This document shows positions 57,998-64,000 of a stretch of DNA of 64,000 nucleotides, one piece after another. How positions within the stretch are numbered: the stretch's first letter is position 1; every line of letters begins with the position of its first letter. The stretch is taken from contig DASRER010000020.1 of assembly GCA_035651995.1 (NCBI GenBank), positions 124,001-188,000 of the forward strand. The letters are read 5' to 3'. The position numbers and the translations under genes are program-made. Source of the DNA: Terriglobales bacterium. Lineage in GTDB: Bacteria; Acidobacteriota; Terriglobia; Terriglobales; Acidobacteriaceae. A model generated the notes under the pieces. The model ran no database searches, had not been told where the DNA came from, and saw only the letters and a list, made by a program, of their open reading frames with translations.

Positions 57998-58897
57998 CTA
58001 TCGCACCGCCCGATGCCGCACTCGATGCTTCCTCTCGGCGATCACGGCAAGCGCTTCGCGCGTCTCGGCCGGCAGGTGATACGACTCTTCCTCGCTGGGA
58101 TAAGCCCCGCTCAACACGTCGTCACGGAAACCGGCGACGGCGTTGCGCACCAGCGTGGCGGCGTCGCCGTACTGGCGGACGAACTTTGCCGGCGTGGTGA
58201 AGGTGAGCCCGAGAATGTCGTTGATCACCAGCACCTGTCCATCGCACTCGGGCCCGGCGCCGATGCCGATCGTCGGAACAGAGACTTCCGCCGTGATCAT
58301 GGCCGCCACCTCGCGCGGAATCCCTTCCAGCACGATGGCGAAGACGCCGGCGCGCTCCAGCGCGGCGGCATCGCGCATCAGGCTTTCGACCGCGGCCAGC
58401 GTCTTGCCCTGCACCTTGTAGCCGCCCATGCGATGCACCGATTGCGGCGTCAGACCGATGTGTCCCATGACGGGAATTTCGGCGCCGCCCAGACGCTCGA
58501 TCAGGTCCGCGCGCTTTTCACCGCCCTCGATCTTCACCGCCTCGGCGCCGCCTTCCTTCATGAAGCGCGCGGCGTTGTGCAGCGCCTCGCGTCCGCCCAC
58601 GTGGTACGAGGCGTAAGGCATGTCGGCGATGAGCAAAGCGCGCTTCACCGCCCGCCGGACGGCGCGGGTGTGGTGCAGCATCTCGTCCATCGTGACCGGC
58701 AGCGTGTTGTCGTAGCCGAGCACCACCTGGGCGAGCGAATCGCCCACCAGCACCATGTCGATGCCGGCTTCGTCCACGATGCGCGCCGTGGCGTAGTCGT
58801 ACGCGGTCAGGCACGTGATGCGCTCGCGCCGCTGCTTCTTTTCCTGAATGCTGGCAACTGTGGTTTTGGAGCGGAAATCGCCCGAAGTGTGGCTCAC
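57998..58897 (-). CDS. panB: 3-methyl-2-oxobutanoate hydroxymethyltransferase
   Basis: 299 residues from GTG at 58897 (MSHTSGDFRSKTTV), chosen because GGAGGAAAC lies directly upstream. PanB blocks: ITCLTAYDYATARIVDEAGI, DMVLVGDSLAQVVLGY, DMPYASYHV, VKIEGG, PVMGHIGLTPQSV and GIGAGPECDGQVLVINDI. It makes ketopantoate from 2-oxoisovalerate and methylene-THF. It precedes the metallophosphoesterase and panC on the strand, so the pantothenate genes are linked. The C-terminal tail (AVIAERKHRVRHRAVR) is basic. Confidence 0.97.
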   Translation of the reverse strand: MSHTSGDFRSKTTVASIQEKKQRRERITCLTAYDYATARIVDEAGIDMVLVGDSLAQVVLGYDNTLPVTMDEMLHHTRAVRRAVKRALLIADMPYASYHVGGREALHNAARFMKEGGAEAVKIEGGEKRADLIERLGGAEIPVMGHIGLTPQSVHRMGGYKVQGKTLAAVESLMRDAAALERAGVFAIVLEGIPREVAAMITAEVSVPTIGIGAGPECDGQVLVINDILGLTFTTPAKFVRQYGDAATLVRNAVAGFRDDVLSGAYPSEEESYHLPAETREALAVIAERKHRVRHRAVR

Positions 58898-59094
58898 GTT
58901 TCCTCCAGTGCAGTTCCACGCCCGAGGACCGGGTTGGCGGATACCGCCTGCCAGGCCGTTGAATGCGGCCAGGGACATTCTAGACGCGCTATTTCACGAA
59001 ATCCAGAAGGTCCGGGCTTCAGGGCTGCTGGGGCGCGGAACTGAGCAGCGCGAGGGAAGGCGCGCCCGGGAGCGTCCGCCTCTACAATGCGCAC

Positions 59095-59742
59095 GTGGAG
59101 CTGCCACGCATCGCCGCGCTGCTTGCGCCCTTCGGCGTCGAGCTGAACCGAGCGCAACTTGCGCAGGTGGCGACCTACCTCGATCTTCTCCTTCGCTGGA
59201 ACGCGCGCATAAATCTCACCGCCGTGCGCGATCCCGAGCAGATCGTACAGCGCCACTTCGGCGAGTCGTTCTTCGCGGCCGATCGCTTGAAAGCCGCGCT
59301 GGCCAAGGAGTTTCAGCCCACGGCGCTCGACCTTGGATCAGGCGCTGGCTTCCCCGGTTTGCCGTTGAAGATCGCCGCGCCTAACCTGCGCGTGACCCTG
59401 ATCGAGTCGCACGCGCGCAAAGGGACGTTCCTGAACGAGGTCATACGCGCGCTGGGAGTGGCCGACGCATCCGTCTACCGCGGGCGCGCCGAATCGTTCG
59501 CAGCACAGGCCCGGTTGGTGACCCTGCGCGCGGTCGAGGAGTTCGATCGCGTGCTGCCCACCGCAGCGTCCCTGGTTGCGCCCGGCGGACGCCTCGCCTT
59601 GATGATCGGTGCTGTGCAGGTCGCCAAGGCCCGCGGCGGCGCGCCCGGGCTGAAGTGGGAAGAGCCCATCCATGTTCCACTTTCCAAGGCGCGGACCCTG
59701 CTCGTCGGCATGAACCCGCCGAAGCACGAATCCAATCCGTAA
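59095..59742 (+). CDS. rsmG: 16S rRNA (guanine-527-N7)-methyltransferase
   Basis: 215 residues from GTG at 59095. A TACAAT box lies 6 bases before the start codon and there is no ribosome site, suggesting leaderless translation. SAM-binding LDLGSGAGFPGLPLKI, the early YLDLLLRWNARINLTAV helix and KGTFLNEVIRALG are RsmG (GidB) blocks. It methylates G527 in 16S rRNA. Together with parA and parB downstream it forms the arrangement usual near oriC. Confidence 0.95.
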   Translation: MELPRIAALLAPFGVELNRAQLAQVATYLDLLLRWNARINLTAVRDPEQIVQRHFGESFFAADRLKAALAKEFQPTALDLGSGAGFPGLPLKIAAPNLRVTLIESHARKGTFLNEVIRALGVADASVYRGRAESFAAQARLVTLRAVEEFDRVLPTAASLVAPGGRLALMIGAVQVAKARGGAPGLKWEEPIHVPLSKARTLLVGMNPPKHESNP

Positions 59743-60131
59743 AAAGTGGGAAATGGGGTTAGGTTTCTGGCCCGTTGCCGCGGGAAGTAGAAGGCAGGGA
59801 ACAGCCTTTGCCAAATTCAGTGGAACAGGACGCGATCAGCGCCGCAGTAGTCAGTCTGTCCGCCGGCCCTGCGGTGCGCCACCGAACATACGAATCAGGA
59901 TGGTAAACGGTGGGACGGCCCCAGCTTCCGATCCTGCCAGGCTGCCGTTTCGATATTGAGGGGCGAGTGCTGCCAAGCATCAAGTTAGTAAATGGGTGGA
60001 AATTCTAGCCAGAATTTTGGCTTTTGCGAGGGGCAAAAGTGGGAGAAAACCACAAAACCTGGAGCTTTGATGGGTCAGGGCGATATTGATTTACTACATA
60101 GTTAATACATTAGATGGTTCCTCCCTGGAAT

Positions 60132-60147
60132 TGTTCCACGTGGAACA
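60132..60147. promoter_or_regulatory. parS site 1
   Basis: TGTTCCACGTGGAACA is a perfect 16-bp palindrome matching the bacterial parS consensus TGTTnCACGTGnAACA. It is 145 bases upstream of parA and should be the ParB nucleation site. Confidence 0.93.
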
Positions 60148-60180
60148 TTTCCGGCGGAACCTTGCCGGCCCTGTCAAAAT

Positions 60181-60196
60181 TGTTCCACGTGGAACA
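60181..60196. promoter_or_regulatory. parS site 2
   Basis: Second identical copy of TGTTCCACGTGGAACA, within a longer palindrome (AATTGTTCCACGTGGAACAATT core extends two to four bases on each side). The surrounding spacer 59743-60291 is AT-rich for this genome and has no gene I can support; no clear DnaA-box cluster is seen. Confidence 0.93.
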
Positions 60197-60291
60197 ATTT
60201 CGCTGCGATTTACACAGCAATTCACCTTGCTGCCAATTCGCGACTGACGTACTCTCATATCGCATCTGCCGAGAATGCTCCGCGGACATCA

Positions 60292-61119
60292 ATGGCTCGC
60301 ATCATTGCGGTAGCCAACCAAAAGGGCGGCGTCGGCAAGACCACCACCTCCGTCAACCTGGCGGCCTCGTTTGCCGCCGCCGAAGTTCCCACGCTTCTGG
60401 TTGACTGCGATCCCCAGTCCAATGCCACCAGCGGCCTCGGTTTGCCGCGGGACCCCGGGCGAATCAGCACCTACAACGTGATCATGGAATTGGCGCCGGC
60501 CGCCGACGCTCTCCAGGCCACGGCCCTGGAAAACCTGACCATCCTGCCGGCGCACAAGAACCTGATCGGCGCCAATGTCGAGCTGGTGGGTGCCGAGCGC
60601 AGGGAATTCCGCCTGCGGCACGCGCTGGAGCCGCTGCGTGCGCGCTTTGAGTACATCGTGCTCGATTGTCCGCCGGCGCTGGACCTGCTCACCCTGAATG
60701 CGCTGGTAGCGGCCGATTCGGTGCTCATTCCCATGCAGGCGGAATACTTCGCGCTGGAGGGAGTGAGCGAATTGCTCGACACGATTGCGCGCGTGCGCTC
60801 CAGCTTCAATCCCGCGCTGGAAGTCGAGGGCGTGGTGCTGGCCATGTACGACGACCGCACCAACCTGGCGCAGCAGGTGACCAGCGAGCTGCGGAATTTC
60901 TTCGGACCGAAGCTGTGCTCGACCACGATTCCGCGGAACGTGCGACTGGCTGAGGCGCCCAGTTTCGGCAAGCCGGCGCTGCTTTACGATGTGCGGTCGC
61001 GCGGAGCCGAAAGCTACATAAGGCTAGCTAAAGAATTGATTACACAACACTTAGAGAGACAAGCCGCGCCTGATCCAGTGGCGGTTGCAAGCGCTCCGGC
61101 GCAAGGAGAAGCGCAATGA
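60292..61119 (+). CDS. parA: chromosome partitioning ATPase ParA
   Basis: 275 residues. The deviant Walker A motif ANQKGGVGKTTTSVNLAAS, Walker A' LVDCDPQSNAT and Walker B YIVLDCPPALDLLTLNAL are complete, as is QAEYFALEGVSEL. ParA/Soj moves ParB-parS complexes along the nucleoid. No N-terminal DNA-binding domain is present, so it is the chromosomal short type. The stop overlaps the parB start by 4 bases. Two parS sites lie just upstream. Confidence 0.97.
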   Translation: MARIIAVANQKGGVGKTTTSVNLAASFAAAEVPTLLVDCDPQSNATSGLGLPRDPGRISTYNVIMELAPAADALQATALENLTILPAHKNLIGANVELVGAERREFRLRHALEPLRARFEYIVLDCPPALDLLTLNALVAADSVLIPMQAEYFALEGVSELLDTIARVRSSFNPALEVEGVVLAMYDDRTNLAQQVTSELRNFFGPKLCSTTIPRNVRLAEAPSFGKPALLYDVRSRGAESYIRLAKELITQHLERQAAPDPVAVASAPAQGEAQ

Positions 61120-62000
61120 TCACGGAGAAACGCAAGGCGCTGGGACGCGGACTGGAGTCGCTGCTGCCGTCGTCACAACCTGTCGCGGCGGTTGGGGTGG
61201 CGGCACCGGAACAGCAGGGTGACGGCGTGCGCGAAATTCCGCTGGAGCAGATCGAGCGCAATCCTTACCAGACCCGCAACCACACGCGTGAGGCGGCGCT
61301 CGACGAGCTGGCCGCGTCGATTGCGGCGTCGGGCGTGGTGCAGCCGATCGTGGTGCGGCGCGTGGAGGGCGGACGTTTTCAGATCATCGCCGGCGAGCGC
61401 CGCTGGCTGGCATCGGCGCGCGCAGGGAAGACGGCGATTCCGGCGATCGTGAAGCAGGTCTCGAACGAGCAGGCGCTGGAGATGACGATCATCGAAAACC
61501 TGCAACGCGAGGACCTGAACCCGATGGAGCACGCTCGCGCCTTCGAGCGGCTGAGCAACGAATTCGGCCTGACGCAGGAGGAGATGGCGCGGCGCACGGG
61601 CAAAGACCGGGCGTCGATCGGGAATTACATGCGGCTGCTGAAGCTGCCCGTTACCGTGCAGGTGGAGGTGGAGAGCGGCGCGCTCAGCTTCGGACACGCC
61701 AAGGTCCTGATGTCGGCGCCTGACGCTGAAACCATGGAGCGCCTGGCGGCGAAGGTGATCGTGGAAGGGCTTTCGGTGCGCGCGCTCGAAGAGCTGGTGT
61801 TCCGCATCGAGCATCCGGTGGAGAAGCAGAAGAAAGAACGCGCGGTGGATCCCAATGTCCGGCAGGCGGAGCGCGACATGCAGGCGTCGCTGGGGATGAA
61901 GGTGCGGATTGTTGATCGCAAAGGCCGCGGAAAGATCGTGATCGAGTACGGGTCGCTGGACGATTTCGATCGGGTGGTAACGGCGCTGGCAGGGAAGTAA
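61116..62000 (+). CDS. parB: chromosome partitioning protein ParB
   Basis: 294 residues. The CTPase/N-terminal domain shows REIPLEQIERNPYQTRN and ERRWLASARAGKTAIPAIV (GERR box), followed by the central helix-turn-helix (FGLTQEEMARRTGKDRASIGN) and the C-terminal dimerisation region (LGMKVRIVDRKGRGKIVIEY). ParB loads at parS as a CTP-dependent clamp. It is translationally coupled to parA and followed by a terminator hairpin at 62042. Confidence 0.97.
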   Translation: MITEKRKALGRGLESLLPSSQPVAAVGVAAPEQQGDGVREIPLEQIERNPYQTRNHTREAALDELAASIAASGVVQPIVVRRVEGGRFQIIAGERRWLASARAGKTAIPAIVKQVSNEQALEMTIIENLQREDLNPMEHARAFERLSNEFGLTQEEMARRTGKDRASIGNYMRLLKLPVTVQVEVESGALSFGHAKVLMSAPDAETMERLAAKVIVEGLSVRALEELVFRIEHPVEKQKKERAVDPNVRQAERDMQASLGMKVRIVDRKGRGKIVIEYGSLDDFDRVVTALAGK

Positions 62001-62041
62001 GCAGGATTCACCGCAGAAACCCGTAGGCAAGGAATTCGTAA

Positions 62042-62066
62042 GCGGCGCATCAGCGCCGCCTTTTTA
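62042..62066 (+). terminator. Rho-independent terminator after parB
   Basis: GCGGCGC, loop ATCA, GCGCCGC and then CTTTTTA: a perfect 7-bp GC stem followed by a T-run, 41 bases after the parB stop. The same hairpin read leftwards lacks a T-run, so it ends the parAB transcript. The rest of the 62001-62261 spacer holds one AT-rich hairpin (62150-62170) and no gene. Confidence 0.85.
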
Positions 62067-62261
62067 TGCGGGACCCACCTCATCCCTGATAGGGGAAGGG
62101 TGACTTTTTCGGCGCGCTCGGTGGCTTCGCCGGGCAAGAGCCTTCTTGAAATTGAAATTCATTTTCAATTAAAAACCGGGCCGGCGCACGGTCCACGGGC
62201 TGGACGGCTGGTTTTTTGCATTGGCCTGTGATTTCCCGGCCGCGACCGGCACGGGCAGGAA

Positions 62262-64000
62262 TTACTTTTTCTTCCCCAGGAGCCTAATTCTGGCGGTCAC
62301 GCGGCGGCGCTCGAAGCCGCTGAAGGTGAGGAATTCCGGCGAGTCAACGTCATTGTTGACCACGCTCGGATTGGAGTGCGCCGTCACGTTCTCGATGACG
62401 CCGCGCAGCGCGAGCTGGTAGTCGCCAAAGCGGAACCGCCACTCCAGCCCGGGATTGATGGAAAGGAAATCGGGAAAGCGCGCCGCGTTGGGGGTACCCA
62501 CGATCCGTTGGTCCTGGTTCAGGATGGAAAAAGGCAGGCCGTCTCTCCACTCCATGGAGTAAACGAAATCGAGGCGCTTCAGCTTAGGCAGCGGCAGCCA
62601 TCCCCAGGTGATGAAGCGGTTGGGTGTGTCCCAGGGCAGCGGGCCGCCTGCCTGCGGGCTGAAGACCGGGTTGGTCAGGGTGTAGTCCACTACCGCGTTG
62701 GAGCGCGCCGAAGAGCGCGTGTACGCGCCAAACAGCGCGTAGTTTCCCGTAAAAACCTTGCGCGCCGAGATTGTGACCGCATCGTAGTGGTCGCGGCGGT
62801 CGTTGGTGAGCGCGTAGTTTCCCGCCAGCACCGTGGCGGGGTTCGTGTTGAGGAACGTGAAGCCGTCTTTGCCGCGCTTCCGGATGAACTCGACGCTGGC
62901 ATAGACCTTCGCCGGCAGCTTTCGCTCCACGCCGATGCTCCAGTTCAGGAAACGCGGCGCCTGCAGCGCAGCCTGGTCAACGCTGAACGTCGTTTTCAGC
63001 GGCGGCCCGAGGGGCGTTGTGCCGTCGGCCGCGAAGTACGTGTCGAGGCGCGGGCCGGTAAGCGCGCGGGCGAGGAAGTCGAGGTGGGTGCGGTCGTAAT
63101 AGAGCCCGACGCCGGCTGAGATTTTGGTGTCGCTGTTGAGCAGATACGTGCTGGCAAGGCGCGGGGAGAAGAGCGAGCGGCGGACGATCTGGTCCCAGTC
63201 AAATCGCAGGCCGAGTTCCAGCAGCAGATGTTCGGCGGGCGACCAGCGGTCCTGAGCGTACGCGCCGGTTTCGAAATTGTTTCTCTCGAATGCGGCGGTT
63301 GGCAGGAACTGGCTCGTTCGCGACAGCGTGCCGTCCTCCCGGAAGACAAAGATGGGCCGGCGCGCGAACTCCTGGTCGAACTTGATGTGATCGGCGCTGA
63401 GGCCGAAGACGAAGTCGTGCCGGCCCGCCGCGTGGAATGACGGGAGGTAGAGCTTGCCGAAGGCCTCCACGCGGCGCGAGTGTCCGCTGGAGCGCTCGAA
63501 GTAGTTCCCCGAGTTGCCGTTCGGATGGACCTCGTAGGGCTTGTCGCCGAAGGGAATGAAGCTGTCGCGAAAGCGGACGGCGGCGACGCCGGCTTCAAGC
63601 AGCATGCCGTTGGAGAAGTACTGCTGGTCCTTGATGCCGGCCAGATACGCGGTCTGATTGCGGATCAGCGTCGTTTCGAGTGGATTGAAGACGGAGAGGC
63701 CCTCACCTTCGGAGTGGTAGCCGTTCAGCAGCAGGCTGGAGGTGAGGATGTTTCCCGGCCTTAGATTGATCTGCGCTTTTGCCAGATTGCTTCCGCGCCA
63801 GACCGGCGCGCGGTCAGCCCCGTCGGGCAATTCGCGAACGATGTTGCTGTCGTACTCGGCGTCGAGCGCGTCGAAGAACCACGCCCGGCCCTTCCTGATC
63901 GGGCCTGAGAACGTGAAGCGCGGCACCCACTTGTCGAAATTGATGCCCTTCTTGCTGGTCCAGGAAGGCGGGAAGTTGGTGGCGGTGAAGCGGAAGTTGT
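62262..64000 (-). CDS. TonB-dependent-receptor-type outer-membrane beta-barrel protein, 5' end beyond window
   Basis: At least 578 residues; the frame stays open to base 64000 (NFRFTATNFPPSWTSKKGIN), so the plug region and signal lie outside. The visible part is a series of amphipathic strands with barrel turns: GRAWFFDALDAEYDSNIVRE, AYAQDRWSPAEHLLLELGLR, SAGVGLYYDRTHLDFLARAL and NWSIGVERKLPAKVYASVEF. The end GFERRRVTARIRLLGKKK differs from the aromatic C-terminus of most TonB receptors. This is the acidobacterial style of OmpA-like/carboxypeptidase-regulatory TonB receptors for large substrates. The ligand is unknown. It is convergent with parB. Confidence 0.85.
   Translation of the reverse strand, partial: NFRFTATNFPPSWTSKKGINFDKWVPRFTFSGPIRKGRAWFFDALDAEYDSNIVRELPDGADRAPVWRGSNLAKAQINLRPGNILTSSLLLNGYHSEGEGLSVFNPLETTLIRNQTAYLAGIKDQQYFSNGMLLEAGVAAVRFRDSFIPFGDKPYEVHPNGNSGNYFERSSGHSRRVEAFGKLYLPSFHAAGRHDFVFGLSADHIKFDQEFARRPIFVFREDGTLSRTSQFLPTAAFERNNFETGAYAQDRWSPAEHLLLELGLRFDWDQIVRRSLFSPRLASTYLLNSDTKISAGVGLYYDRTHLDFLARALTGPRLDTYFAADGTTPLGPPLKTTFSVDQAALQAPRFLNWSIGVERKLPAKVYASVEFIRKRGKDGFTFLNTNPATVLAGNYALTNDRRDHYDAVTISARKVFTGNYALFGAYTRSSARSNAVVDYTLTNPVFSPQAGGPLPWDTPNRFITWGWLPLPKLKRLDFVYSMEWRDGLPFSILNQDQRIVGTPNAARFPDFLSINPGLEWRFRFGDYQLALRGVIENVTAHSNPSVVNNDVDSPEFLTFSGFERRRVTARIRLLGKKK

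Noticed and set aside
59743-60131. Replication origin within the rsmG-parA spacer
   Set aside because: The stretch is AT-rich, but I found no cluster of DnaA boxes (TTATCCACA-like) or 13-mer array.
62148-62166. Fur-box-like sequence GAAATTGAAATTCATTTTC
   Set aside because: It matches the 19-base Fur consensus at 14 positions by my count, but it lies between two convergent 3' ends, where no promoter is expected. An AT-rich hairpin is the simpler reading.

Overview
The window looks like a chromosomal piece of a soil-type Acidobacteriota genome. The DNA is GC-rich. It carries many genes with acidobacterial habits: DUF4097, PDZ and HEAT-repeat anti-sigma proteins, M13 and DUF885 peptidases, a large TonB-type outer-membrane barrel, and many dispersed palindromic repeats. 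The assignment rests on protein style and synteny only; no 16S gene is present.

Layout. (1) 1-10.3 kb: an LLM flavin/F420 oxidoreductase (cut by the left edge), an O-antigen-ligase-like protein, an NCS1 nucleobase transporter, two tandem GIY-YIG nuclease genes locked to palindromic repeats, a DinB/YfiT protein, an aldehyde dehydrogenase, a nonsense-interrupted four-helix-bundle gene, an AGXT2-like aminotransferase and a beta-ureidopropionase. Transporter, ureidopropionase, aminotransferase and dehydrogenase together suggest reductive pyrimidine (uracil/thymine) catabolism. (2) 10.4-18 kb: a secreted adenosine-deaminase-like enzyme, two secreted proteins, and a Tat-exported molybdenum hydroxylase (S, L and M subunits plus a small Cys-rich protein) whose large subunit carries an inserted helical module. 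(3) 18.2-25.1 kb: a radical SAM selenoprotein with a C-terminal C-U-A-E-P tail read through an in-frame TGA, YggX, and coenzyme F420 genes (npdG, cofH, cofE, cofC) around a lipoprotein glycosidase. (4) 25.2-33.2 kb: a DsbA-like protein, a repeat-filled spacer, and an envelope-stress-type series (ECF sigma factor, HEAT-repeat anti-sigma factor, DUF4097 protein, double-PDZ protein, PepO peptidase). (5) 33.7-39.6 kb: the housekeeping series rplI, rpsR, rpsF, pth, rplY, prs, tRNA-Gln and ispE. (6) 39.7-46.3 kb: galU, purE, a DUF2891 protein, purD, and mntR/mntH with matching operator-like sites. (7) 46.3-50.6 kb: a toxin remnant, then ftsH-hpt-tilS. (8) 50.7-53.1 kb: a lower-GC patch of three unknown exported proteins. 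(9) 53.2-59 kb: a DUF885 peptidase, a 3-methyladenine glycosylase, and panC and panB around a metallophosphoesterase. (10) 59-64 kb: rsmG, two parS sites, parA, parB and a terminator, which looks origin-proximal, then a TonB-type outer-membrane protein cut by the right edge.

Most unusual signals. First, two GIY-YIG nuclease genes each end inside one arm of a ~170-bp inverted-repeat doublet and were duplicated together with it; a third nuclease remnant sits in a similar repeat at 33.6 kb. This is a candidate nuclease-plus-repeat mobile unit, comparable in layout to RAYT/REPIN. Second, palindromic repeats lie in frame inside three otherwise intact genes (the O-antigen-ligase-like gene, ispE, tilS). 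Third, there is a selenocysteine radical SAM protein with a well-placed SECIS-like hairpin. Fourth, several genes have a -10 box 6-9 bases before the start codon and no ribosome binding site, which suggests leaderless mRNAs.
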